NCBI GenBank assembly: GCA_038150305.1
Contig: JAYOTG010000028.1
Coordinates: 1 to 23,550, forward strand
DNA: 23,550 nt
Direction: 5' to 3'
From: MGIIa-L3 sp038150305
GTDB taxonomy: Archaea > Thermoplasmatota > Poseidoniia > Poseidoniales > Poseidoniaceae
A program made the position numbers and the translations under genes. A model generated the notes under the pieces. The model was given only the letters and a program-made list of their open reading frames with translations. It had not been told where the DNA came from and ran no database searches. Every line of letters starts with the position of its first letter. The stretch's first letter is position 1. Shown piece by piece: positions 8,304 to 15,572 of the stretch.

Positions 8304-8710
8304 TTTCAGTCCTTCCTGCCCGTTACGGGCTTTTCTCCCAAATCAACCGTCTTATTTGAAGACTTCGCCGGCTTACTTCGGCCCGGCGCATGAAAACCGA
8401 CGCACTGCGCCGTCATGCGATGTTATTTCTGATTCTATTCATCGGCCGCGGGTGGTGCAAACCGTTTGTGAACAGCCTCGCGGCTGGAGTGAATGAAGGT
8501 GAACAGGGCGAGAGCAGACGCAGAGGGGATGGGATGCACTCAACGAAGCCAATTCACACCTGTTCAGATGTTCGTATGCGTCCTGCCTTCATAACCCTTG
8601 CCGGATGCATCATCGGTCGGCCCCTCCGCAGAAATGAGCGATGCTGGAGGGCGTGGAGGAGACCTCTCACCATGGAACGGCGAGTGAGGTTGGTGACCGG
8701 GATCACCGGC
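8304..8710. other. 407-base intergenic region upstream of the pilin gene
   Basis: No convincing gene lies here. The region separates the end of the aminopeptidase gene from the pilin start, both leftward. It holds the probable pilin promoter at the left, a 6-bp inverted repeat (CGCCGG at 8366-8371, CCGGCG at 8383-8388, 11-base loop), and a small hairpin just after the aminopeptidase stop (GGTGA 8692-8696, TCACC 8703-8707). Forward frames with short hydrophobic stretches are open here but have no ribosome-binding site or recognisable domain. I saw no tRNA T-loop. Confidence 0.55.
8351..8360 (-). promoter_or_regulatory. Possible TATA/BRE element of the pilin promoter
   Basis: The minus-strand sequence TTCAAATAAG is the AT-rich block nearest the pilin start in a GC-rich setting. 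It lies about 50 bases from the ATG, which would leave a leader of roughly 20-25 bases containing the GGAAGGA site. This is a pattern match only. The inverted repeat lies directly upstream. Confidence 0.35.
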
Positions 8711-9706
8711 TCATTCGACGGTGAGGATCTCTGGGCCGCCTGAGGTGACCGCCACCGTGTGTTCGAATTGACCGACCATGCCGTCGTCAGCGCAAGCCAG
8801 CACGTGGTAGGTTTCCAAAAACCGGATGCTGACGAGCTTCTTCACCAAGGCGTTCCACTTGGATTGCCGGCTGGCCTCATTGGCGTCCGGGAAGGGCTTC
8901 TCCAGCATGGGGTAAGCCCAACGTTCGGCGAACGGAAGGGTCTCGTAGCGCTCCTCGAGGTTGCGCGCCATTTGTGCCCCGAGTGGTTTGAGTTGTTTCT
9001 TGGCACGTGCTTTCCGGGAGGTGGTGGCGCCCGTCACCCGGTAAATGTTGGACGAATTGCTCGGGCCCATGTTCTTGATCAGGCCTTGCTCGCCGGTGGT
9101 GTTGAACGGCTCCACGGCGTACACGGAACCTTCCTCAACAACGCCCTTGAAGCCCTGGTGATCGGGGCCGCAGCGGTAGGAGGGCACCGACACGCCAGCG
9201 TGCAACACCCAAGGCTTGAGCTGGTGGCCGCACAGATTCCTGATGGGTTGGAAGCCGGCGTCGAGGGAGGGTTGTGCTGCCGCTTCACCGACCTTGTGCC
9301 AAGGTGTACCCGGATGCATCATCTCGATGGCCGCGTCGCGAGACTCGCGAGCGGCCTTGATTTGCTCGGTGTGGTTGTTGGTGTTGCCGACCTCGAAGGT
9401 CAGGGCGTTGTCGCCGATGTGTCCCTTGATGTGCACGCCGTAATCGATCTTCACCAGGTCGCCCTTCTGGAGCACCATGTCGCCTTCCCAGCCTTCCGGT
9501 GGACTGACCGTGTGTTCGGTCGTGAAGTGGGCGGCGATGTTGTTCACCGCGATGGTGCCGGGAAAGGCCGGCTTGCCGCCGTGGCGGTGGATGAAGCGCT
9601 CAGCGGCCTCGATGATTTCGTGCCACGCCTTGCCTGGTTGAAGTTCATCCTTCATGGCCTCGAGCGTCCGACGGGCCACGTGACCGGCATCACGCCAGTA
9701 CTTCAT
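8711..9706 (-). CDS. map: Type II methionine aminopeptidase
   Basis: The 331-aa metalloprotease removes initiator methionine from new proteins in the cytoplasm. Visible motifs are GGKPAFPGTIAVNNIAAH near the N-terminus and the metal ligands in KIDYGVHIKGHIGDNA (two Asp), LCGHQL (His), YAVEPF (Glu) and QFEHTV (Glu). The helical insertion between the last His/Glu ligands is present, as expected for type II. I chose ATG 9706 because it overlaps the upstream stop as ATGA, has GAGGAGG just upstream, and gives the usual archaeal start (MKYWRDAGHVARR, like an M-x-K-x-x-x-AG-x-I-A-x-K pattern). An ATG at 9727 would add seven residues. It is last in a leftward six-gene run after the TsaC-like gene, so protein maturation and tRNA modification are coupled here. 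Confidence 0.95.
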   Translation of the reverse strand: MKYWRDAGHVARRTLEAMKDELQPGKAWHEIIEAAERFIHRHGGKPAFPGTIAVNNIAAHFTTEHTVSPPEGWEGDMVLQKGDLVKIDYGVHIKGHIGDNALTFEVGNTNNHTEQIKAARESRDAAIEMMHPGTPWHKVGEAAAQPSLDAGFQPIRNLCGHQLKPWVLHAGVSVPSYRCGPDHQGFKGVVEEGSVYAVEPFNTTGEQGLIKNMGPSNSSNIYRVTGATTSRKARAKKQLKPLGAQMARNLEERYETLPFAERWAYPMLEKPFPDANEASRQSKWNALVKKLVSIRFLETYHVLACADDGMVGQFEHTVAVTSGGPEILTVE

Positions 9707-10299
9707 GCCCTCCTCGAAGTCACCCATGCCATCACGTCCGTTACAGGTACAGCGCCCGCCCTGATAACGCTTACCTCCGTGGCTCCGGCCCGTTCTTGAA
9801 GCAAAAGGAAGGTGCTGCCGGGACCGCCGGGACAAAGACCCGGTGCTGCGGCGTCGCGGGGAAGGCCAAGCTGATCTGCACACACCTCGGTGTCCAAGGC
9901 CGGCACTTCACCGCTCATGTTGGCGCTGGTGGCCGTGATGGGCCCAACGGCATCCACTAGCGCGAGGGCAACCGGGTGAACCACGCATCGTACCGCGATG
10001 GATTGACCGCCGAGCCGTGCATCTTGTGCCTCACGAGCAGGTAGGATCAGGGAGAGGCTCCCCGGAGGAAAAGCCTCGACAAGCGCGTAGGCCATCGCAG
10101 GAATGTGGACCAAAGCCTCGGCTTGTTGCAGGTTGCGGACCGCTAAACTGACCGGTTTACGGTCATCGCGTGCCTTCAGGGCAAACACGGCGTCCAAGCC
10201 TTGAGGCGTTGGCCGGGCACCCAATCCAGGAAGGGTGCTGGTGGGATACACCACGGCCTCATCTGCGAGGAGGCGCGCGACAACGGTGTCGAGGTCCAT
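9703..10299 (-). CDS. tsaC: YrdC/TsaC-family L-threonylcarbamoyladenylate synthase-like protein
   Basis: The 198-aa protein has a single YrdC domain. VVYPTSTLPGLGA is the N-terminal substrate loop, KARDDRKPVSLAV matches the K-x-R-x(3)-K-P signature, and ITATSANMSGE is the conserved T-S-A-N-x-S-G motif. Family members combine threonine, bicarbonate and ATP into threonylcarbamoyl-AMP for t6A37 on ANN-decoding tRNAs. It lacks the C-terminal Sua5 domain common in many archaea. The start ATG 10299 sits five bases after the stop of the 91-aa gene. Longer frames upstream overlap that gene and are not YrdC-like. The stop overlaps the aminopeptidase start by four bases. A YciO-like paralogue of unknown function is the main alternative. 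Confidence 0.88.
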   Translation of the reverse strand: MDLDTVVARLLADEAVVYPTSTLPGLGARPTPQGLDAVFALKARDDRKPVSLAVRNLQQAEALVHIPAMAYALVEAFPPGSLSLILPAREAQDARLGGQSIAVRCVVHPVALALVDAVGPITATSANMSGEVPALDTEVCADQLGLPRDAAAPGLCPGGPGSTFLLLQERAGATEVSVIRAGAVPVTDVMAWVTSRRA

Positions 10300-10304
10300 G
10301 CCGT

Positions 10305-10580
10305 TCAACCCGTCTGAATCCAGTGGTTGAGGTGGCGCTCTGCGACGTTGGAAGCGAGCTCCTGGTCTTGTGTCTTGACCAGCAATTTCCCGCTCGGGAA
10401 CAAGGAGAGGTCGCTTGGGCCTGTGAAGGTCCACATCAAGCGCGTGCGAAGCCCCACCGCATAGCCGTCAGCGACGATCTTCGCACCGACGGTTTCCAAG
10501 TCGATGCCGTCGCATCCCTCGGGGACGATTTGCCATGCGCCTTTCGATCCACACAACTCCATCGAGAAGGTATCCGACAT
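10305..10580 (-). CDS. Small conserved-looking protein of unknown function
   Basis: The 91-aa product is predicted to be soluble, with no membrane segment or signal. Its C-terminal half contains DLSLFPSGKLLVKTQDQELA followed by a helix (SNVAERHLNHW). A hydrophobic-F-P-x-G-K/R-hydrophobic pattern before a helix also occurs in TBP-like folds and at the C-terminus of some ThiF/MoeB-related proteins, but one motif is not enough to assign either. I chose ATG 10580, which has GAGGT eight bases upstream; a TTG at 10589 would add three residues. It lies 15 bases after the SGPP-repeat gene and five bases before tsaC, so it is almost certainly cotranscribed with them. Confidence 0.7.
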   Translation of the reverse strand: MSDTFSMELCGSKGAWQIVPEGCDGIDLETVGAKIVADGYAVGLRTRLMWTFTGPSDLSLFPSGKLLVKTQDQELASNVAERHLNHWIQTG

Positions 10581-10595
10581 GGGGCTCAACCTCGC

Positions 10596-11845
10596 TTAGG
10601 ACGTGGACGGTGGGCCGCTTGGAGGGCCTGACGGAGGACCACCAGGCGGGCCTGTTGGTGGGCCGGACGGAGGACCGCTGGGCGGACCTGTNNNNNNNNN
10701 NNNNNNNNNNNNNNNNNNNNNNNNNNNNNNNNNNNNNNNNNNNNNNNNNNNNNNNNNNNNNNNNNNNNNNNNNNNNNNNNNNNNNNNNNNNGACCACCAG
10801 GCGGGCCTGTTGGTGGGCCGGACGGAGGACCGCTGGGCGGACCTGTCGGGGGCCCCGAAGGTGGCCCGGACGGTGGTCCAGATGGCGGACCGCTCGGAGG
10901 TCCGGACGGCGGACCGCTTGGTGGCCCAGAAGGTGGCCCAGAAGGTGGCCCGGACGGCGGGCCGCTTGGGGGGCCAGAAGGAGGAGCAGATGGAGGGGTG
11001 GCCGGTGGGGTTGGCGCCACGTCGACAGGAGCGGGTGTTGGCGGTGCTTCGGGTGCGGCCTCGGGCTCCTTTGGCGTCGGCGTGATGGGGGCGAGCAAGG
11101 GGTCTGCAGCAGGAGGTGCCTCAGGCTCCAGGGCCGCCGGGGCAGGTGAGGACGTGACCGGTGCCAGCAGTGGATCAGCGGTTGGCAGCGGTGCTTCGAC
11201 CAACGAAGCCGGCGCGGGAGCAGCGCCGGCCCATGGCGGGGTCTTCGGGCCTTCCTCCTCAGCATGACCGAAGGTGCCCGCAGCACGGATGGTGGTGGCA
11301 CCGCCTTCCGCGTTTTCAGCGCGAAAGCTCGTCATCTGGACGCTTGAAGCGTCGATGAGCCCGCGTTCAGCCACTTGGCCGAACTCATCGAGCTGGCCTT
11401 CGAACGCACCTGAGAAGAGGCTCGAACCCATGGCGTTGGCGAGTTTTCGCCCCTTGGGCGCCTCGTATTCCATGTCGCATGCAAAGGGGCCGAGGTCGAG
11501 CGAACCCGACATGGTGTTGGCGGTGAGGGACCACTCGCCATGATCGAGGTGAAGATGGAAACGGAGGCTGCGCTGCGCCCCCGGTCCAAGTGAACTGATG
11601 GGCACCAATGGGCCGACTTCCTTGCCTTCAGACGTGACCACGCGGACGTCGACGCCGCCAAGCGGAACGGCAGCCTCATTGATCAACACCACTTCGATGT
11701 CGAGCACGTCTTCATCGTCGTCGTCAATCTCCATTCGGACGGACTGAAGCCTGGCTTCGATGGAAGCCACGCGCGCGCTGTGTTCCTCCGCCATGCGGCG
11801 AGAGAAGGCCACGCCGTACTTGAATGCGGTGCTGATGGGCCTCAC
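10596..11845 (-). CDS. Coiled-coil/beta-domain protein with Ser-Gly-Pro-Pro repeat tail (contains assembly gap)
   Basis: I do not recognise this family. It starts with a basic helical, probably coiled-coil segment (FSRRMAEEHSARVASIEARL) and then an acidic run. Next comes a ~110-residue beta-rich domain (IEVVLINEAAVPLGG, DVRVVTSEG, LRFHLHL) and a QLDEFGQVAERGLID helix. The last part is an Ala/Pro-rich linker leading to about 18 SGPP-type tetrapeptides and the end PPSTS. The GTG start at 11845 overlaps the RDD gene stop (GTGA); a longer frame to 11956 runs inside the RDD gene. The stop TAA is at 10596-10598. The sequence as given is frameshifted by the 100-N filler. Removing the Ns and one copy of the flanking 55-base duplicate gives 1095 bases, an intact 364-aa protein. 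The Pro-rich tail suggests an extended, disordered or multivalent binding region. Confidence 0.75.
10637..10691. repeat. Left copy of a perfect 55-base duplication abutting the gap
   Basis: These 55 bases end exactly at the first N and are identical to 10792-10846, which begin exactly after the last N. This is the pattern expected when two contigs share a k-mer-sized end overlap. Confidence 0.9.
10692..10791. other. Assembly gap of exactly 100 Ns
   Basis: One hundred Ns is a conventional scaffold filler and does not measure real length. The frame across it is broken as written. See the 55-base duplication on both sides. Confidence 0.97.
10792..10846. repeat. Right copy of the 55-base duplication abutting the gap
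   Basis: Identical base for base to 10637-10691 and directly adjacent to the N block. Confidence 0.9.
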
Positions 11846-12411
11846 CGAAGGCCGTGCCTCGTCTCTGATGGGAGGGACCAATCCACGGCCGCCACCGTGT
11901 GGTGAGCACGGTCCACACCCGTACGGTATTCCGCACCGGACGAACGTGCCTTCCATAAGTCTCGAGCGCCAAACCAGAACCAGCCGACGAAGGGAATCAG
12001 GTACCGAAGTTTGGCGGCAGCACGTGGACCCCAGTGGTCCTCGGGAAGCAACGTGCCGTCGTCATGCACCAAGGCGATACGGAACGCGCGCTGTCCGAGG
12101 GAGCGGCCGTATGCACGACCCGTGTACTTCCAGTACAGCCAAAATGCACCGAAAAACAAGGCCCAGCTCACGATGTAACCGGCGACAACGCGTGCATCGA
12201 AGGTCTCGAGCGCAAAGACGTTGGCAGACAGCATCAGCAGGAGTTGCTGGCCTGAGAGGAAGTGGAGCAGCAGGCTCAGCACGATGACGTCGGTCATGAA
12301 CGCAGCTGCGCGCCGCCAAACCGGGGCGATGAGCATGCCTTCAGGGGCGGTTGAAAGCACCTGTTGCGCGAGTGTCCCTCCGCCCGGATTGAGGCTGATG
12401 GGAGACGCCAT
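11842..12411 (-). CDS. RDD-family integral membrane protein
   Basis: The 189-aa protein has the RDD pattern. APVWRRAAAFMTDVIVLSLL holds the first Arg/Asp pair at the start of membrane helix 1. A second long hydrophobic segment runs through VVAGYIVSWALFFGAFWLYW, and then GRAYGRSLGQRAFRIALV follows, a strongly conserved stretch of the family. A third hydrophobic segment (LIPFVGWFWFGARDLW) and YRTGVDRAHHTVAAV complete the domain. Function in this family is generally unknown, with a few members implicated in ion transport. The ATG at 12411 has GAGG seven bases upstream and lies 37 bases after the helicase stop. Its stop overlaps the GTG of the SGPP-repeat gene, so the two proteins may work together at the membrane; this is inference. 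Confidence 0.85.
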   Translation of the reverse strand: MASPISLNPGGGTLAQQVLSTAPEGMLIAPVWRRAAAFMTDVIVLSLLLHFLSGQQLLLMLSANVFALETFDARVVAGYIVSWALFFGAFWLYWKYTGRAYGRSLGQRAFRIALVHDDGTLLPEDHWGPRAAAKLRYLIPFVGWFWFGARDLWKARSSGAEYRTGVDRAHHTVAAVDWSLPSETRHGLR

Positions 12412-12448
12412 GGAACGGCCTCGCGCCGCCCCCTGTTGAAGATGTGCC

Positions 12449-14464
12449 TCAACCTCGGCCGACGTGCCATGCCATCAGGCCGAGTTCCTCGGCCCAATCC
12501 AGCCAGGCTCGCCATGTGCCGTCGCGTCGGAGGGTCTGAGGGTGCCCAACCATCACCAATCCGCGTCTGGCCCGGGTGATGGCCACGTTGAGGCGCCGCC
12601 GATCGGACAGGAATCCAATCTCGCCTCGGGGGTTGGAACGGACGGTGCAGAACACGATGACCTCCTTCTCGCGGCCCTGGTAACCGTCCACGCTGCGCAC
12701 CTCAAGCCCGTGGAAGCGTCCGCCCTCGTCGAGGCCTCCGCCTTCGTCGAAGAGGTCGGTCAACAGACGAACCTGAGCCGTGTACGGCGTCACGACACCG
12801 ACGTCATGACCCTCGAGGTCACCCGCTGCGAGGAGGTCGCTGACGATGCTGAAGGTCGCCGCCGCTTGGTCGCGGTTGGCCTTCGAAGCGCCTTCCGCGT
12901 CCAATTCCTCCTCGCCGTCCACCGGCACGAAGGCGACTGGACGGTCCCAATCCGGCCAGAGGAAGCCTGCAGGGGGTGGCCGCTCTGCCCTCGAACAGCC
13001 GTCTTCAAGGCGGTCCTCGTAGAAACGAGCGGCGGGGAATTCACGGATGCTCGGATGCATGCGGTACTGTGTGGTGAGCATGTGGGTGGGCAGACCCAAA
13101 TCGATGAGGCGCTCGAACAAGGAACGCCCAAGCCCACCCTCGGTGGCGCGGTCCGAGAGCACCGTGGGTGGCAGTTGACGGTGATCGCCCACCAAAACAA
13201 GGTGGCGGCACCCACGAACGATTGGCACAAGGCTGCTGGGTTCGCTCGCCTGGGTGGCTTCGTCCACCAACACGATGGGAAATCGGCGCGACCCAAGGAT
13301 CCGATGACCTGAGCCCACCGTGGTGGCACAGACCACCTCAGCACCGTCAAGCAGGCCGTCGATCATCTGCCGCTCCAGCCGCTGCATCTCACGTCGCTGC
13401 ATCGAGAGGTCCTTGTGCGCCAGACCGCGTTCTTTGCCACGAAGCCCTGACAGCCCTCGTTTGAGGGTGTCGTGTTCGTCGCGGAGCGCCGCCAAATCCT
13501 CTTGCAGGGGATGATGTTCCAACTGTGCGTCGAGGGTGGCCTCGCGCAAGGAGGCACGAACTTTGACCGGTTGGCCAATGCGCACGGCGTTCACGCCTGA
13601 TTCGAGCAAACCTTCCAGCAGGTTGTCCACGGCCACGTTGGATTCGGCGGTGGCAAGGATCGGGCCCCGGCCTTGCGCCGCCATCGTTGAGAGAAGGTGC
13701 ACGGCCGTGTGCGTCTTTCCTGTCCCGGGCGGGCCTTGAATCAAGGTCAGGCGTTGCTGGAGGGCCGCTTCGACAGCAGCGGATTGAGAGGCGTTGAGTG
13801 AGCCTGTCGGGTCATTGCGAAGGCGACGAAGGCGTCCACCGATGCCAGGAGGGGAGGCCGCGGAGGCCTCCGGGTCATGCACTTGTCCCAACAAGAGGTC
13901 GCGAAGCGGCGTGCCGTCGTCCGCTCCGGCATCGTGCAAACGCAGCAACGCGTCAGCCATTCGATCGTGCGCCACACGGTTGGCGCCTCGATCAAGGCGC
14001 CAGACACCGTCACGTACGCCTTTTGGACGCTCTCCGACCACGACCCGGACCCGGGTCGGTCCGCGATCGAGGACCAAGCCTTCGACGGTTTTCTCGCCCC
14101 ATGGCCGCGTTCGGCTGAGGATGACCATGTCGCCGTGCGAAAAGCGATGAACGGGCAAGCGCCCACCGTCTCGGGCTTCAAACACCAGGATTGGGTCGCC
14201 AAAAAGGCGCCCGCGCGGGCGTGCTTTGAGGTCGTACAGGGTCAGACCGGCGTCAACCAAACGCGACTTGCTCCAGTGCCGCCAACGCTCTTCGACGGTG
14301 GACAGTTCATCCTCCAGCTCCTGACCGATGAGGTTCGTGAAGCGCTCCAGATGGTCTTGGCCTCTGTCCCAGCGGACAGGAGCGGGGCCGTCGTCCACCG
14401 CGCGCGCCGTGGGCGTCTCACGGGACCGGCTGTCCATCCGTCGGACGCCGCCCCGTTTGCCCAT
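12449..14464 (-). CDS. Superfamily 1 helicase of the DNA2/NAM7 (UPF1/IGHMBP2-like) group
   Basis: This 671-aa protein has a beta-rich N-terminal domain (about 1-220) like the 1B/stalk region of IGHMBP2-type helicases, then the full SF1B motor. LNASQSAAV is the Q motif, GPPGTGKT at 244-251 is Walker A, ATAESNVAVDNL is motif Ia, VDEATQ is Walker B, and VGDHRQLPPT is motif III. QYRMHPSI is motif IV, SVDGYQGREKEV is motif V and LNVAITRARRGL is motif VI. A charged helix between Ia and II (about 325-375) forms the stalk insertion. It should be an ATP-dependent 5'-3' helicase on DNA or RNA. The substrate is not evident. It heads the leftward six-gene run. Starts at 14464 or 14437 are both possible, and neither has a strong ribosome-binding site. 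Confidence 0.9.
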   Translation of the reverse strand: MGKRGGVRRMDSRSRETPTARAVDDGPAPVRWDRGQDHLERFTNLIGQELEDELSTVEERWRHWSKSRLVDAGLTLYDLKARPRGRLFGDPILVFEARDGGRLPVHRFSHGDMVILSRTRPWGEKTVEGLVLDRGPTRVRVVVGERPKGVRDGVWRLDRGANRVAHDRMADALLRLHDAGADDGTPLRDLLLGQVHDPEASAASPPGIGGRLRRLRNDPTGSLNASQSAAVEAALQQRLTLIQGPPGTGKTHTAVHLLSTMAAQGRGPILATAESNVAVDNLLEGLLESGVNAVRIGQPVKVRASLREATLDAQLEHHPLQEDLAALRDEHDTLKRGLSGLRGKERGLAHKDLSMQRREMQRLERQMIDGLLDGAEVVCATTVGSGHRILGSRRFPIVLVDEATQASEPSSLVPIVRGCRHLVLVGDHRQLPPTVLSDRATEGGLGRSLFERLIDLGLPTHMLTTQYRMHPSIREFPAARFYEDRLEDGCSRAERPPPAGFLWPDWDRPVAFVPVDGEEELDAEGASKANRDQAAATFSIVSDLLAAGDLEGHDVGVVTPYTAQVRLLTDLFDEGGGLDEGGRFHGLEVRSVDGYQGREKEVIVFCTVRSNPRGEIGFLSDRRRLNVAITRARRGLVMVGHPQTLRRDGTWRAWLDWAEELGLMAWHVGRG

Positions 14465-14525
14465 GTGCTGGCGATTCTGGGGGAGGTATGAGGCTCTGCC
14501 GACCGGCGGACGAGGAGGGACGAGG

Positions 14526-14531
14526 ATTAAA
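14526..14531 (+). promoter_or_regulatory. Possible TATA-like element before the zinc-ribbon gene
   Basis: ATTAAA is the only AT-rich block in the 102-base divergent gap. It lies about 36 bases before ATG 14567, compatible with an archaeal TATA box and a short leader. A GAGAGG site precedes the ATG by about seven bases. Pattern match only. Confidence 0.3.
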
Positions 14532-14566
14532 CCGGACCCATCTGCCCGGCGAAGAGAGGTTGCCTC

Positions 14567-15568
14567 ATGTTTAGGCGGCGGAAGAAGGAGCAGCAGGTCG
14601 AAGGTGCCTGCACCTTCTGCGGATTCGTCCCTGACGAGCCGAGTTCAGTGTGCCCCCAGTGCTACTACGAATTCGACAAGTCACCCCGTGACCAAGGCTC
14701 GCGCCCGGACGTCGGTGACCAAGCCGACATTTTGGCCCTCTTGGAAGCAGAACCCACGGCTGTGAACGACGACGCACCTGTGGTGGAAGCGGTCTTGGCG
14801 ATGGACGACATCACCGTTGACGTGCCTGATTTTGAGGCGCCTGCCCCCGTTGAAGAGGAGCAGGACGTCATCGGCGAGCACGAGTTCATGGAAGCCTCAG
14901 GTCCAACGTTGAACGAAACCAAGGCGTACGTGGCCGAGGAAGAGGCCACGCTGGCTCCGAACGACGTGCGAGACGATGCCGGCACGTTCGAGGTACCAGA
15001 TCATGACCCAATGGAGGACATCGCTGAGCCCGTGCCAATGAACATCGGCGGGTTGCATTCACCCAGCGTCCCGCAAGAACGTGATGAGGACCTGATGGGT
15101 CATACAGAACAGTTGCCAGAACTCCCCGATTTGGACGCCATCGAAGAGCCAGACGACGTCCCCTCGCCTGCCCCCCAGGTGGCCCCATCACAGGACATCG
15201 CGCCACCTGAATTGCCCGACTTCGATGCCGTGGAGGAGGCTGCTCCCGTCGTCCAACCCGCTCCACCCGTGCAGCACCCCGACCGTTGGATGCCGTGGAC
15301 GGCCAAGGAAGCGTGGAGCCTCTCGGCCGCGCAAACGGCCCTTGTGCCGATTTTCGAAGCGGTCGGAGCCGGGCAACTCCAACGTGCTGCTGCAGATTTG
15401 GATCACGTTGGACCCCACCTTCCTGACGATCTCGACCTGATCTATCACGTCGGTCTTCTGCTCAAACAACTCGGCCGAAACGAGGCCCTTGAGACCTTGC
15501 TGGTCCGCGCCTCGGCCGCCCAACCTGATGATGGCCGCGTGCACGCGGCCGTGCACCACCTGAGGTGA
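14567..15568 (+). CDS. Zinc-ribbon protein with acidic linker and helical-repeat C-terminus
   Basis: The 333-aa product starts with a basic patch (FRRRKKEQQ) and a zinc ribbon, C15-x2-C18-x10-C29-x2-C32. Residues ~50-240 are acidic, Pro-rich and low complexity, with repeated PELPDLDAIEE/PELPDFDAVEE-type segments, and are probably disordered. The last ~90 residues (from WTAKEAWSLSAAQTAL) are helical and TPR-like, with LDLIYHVGLLLKQLGRNEAL. I do not recognise the full-length family. The layout suggests an adaptor that binds nucleic acid or a partner through the ribbon and a second partner through the helical end. It is the first gene of a rightward trio: its stop is four bases before the GNAT start, and that GNAT's GAGGTGA ribosome-binding site overlaps this gene's stop codon. 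Confidence 0.75.
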   Translation: MFRRRKKEQQVEGACTFCGFVPDEPSSVCPQCYYEFDKSPRDQGSRPDVGDQADILALLEAEPTAVNDDAPVVEAVLAMDDITVDVPDFEAPAPVEEEQDVIGEHEFMEASGPTLNETKAYVAEEEATLAPNDVRDDAGTFEVPDHDPMEDIAEPVPMNIGGLHSPSVPQERDEDLMGHTEQLPELPDLDAIEEPDDVPSPAPQVAPSQDIAPPELPDFDAVEEAAPVVQPAPPVQHPDRWMPWTAKEAWSLSAAQTALVPIFEAVGAGQLQRAAADLDHVGPHLPDDLDLIYHVGLLLKQLGRNEALETLLVRASAAQPDDGRVHAAVHHLR

Positions 15569-15572
15569 CCGG

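Larger units (their letters stand above)
10608..10985 (-). repeat. 12-base repeat array encoding Ser-Gly-Pro-Pro
   Basis: Successive 12-base units encode SGPP, with TGPP and GGPP variants near the 3' end of the gene. Third codon positions vary between units, so the peptide is maintained by selection rather than only by recent DNA duplication. The array is interrupted by the N block. Confidence 0.85.

Noticed and set aside
8540..8640. Possible C/D-box RNA (minus strand ATGATG ... CTGA)
   Set aside because: Only loose box matches, with no internal D'/C' pair or terminal stem. Such matches are common by chance.
8390..8743. 117-aa rightward frame in the pilin upstream region, starting with a hydrophobic stretch
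   Set aside because: Arg/Cys-rich and motif-free, with no ribosome-binding site, and it overlaps the end of the aminopeptidase gene.
8759..9799. 346-aa rightward frame opposite the methionine aminopeptidase
   Set aside because: Antisense shadow of a well-conserved enzyme with no domain features.
10468..11301. 277-aa leftward frame through the gap region, rich in Arg/His/Pro
   Set aside because: Alternative frame of the SGPP repeat, read through filler Ns.
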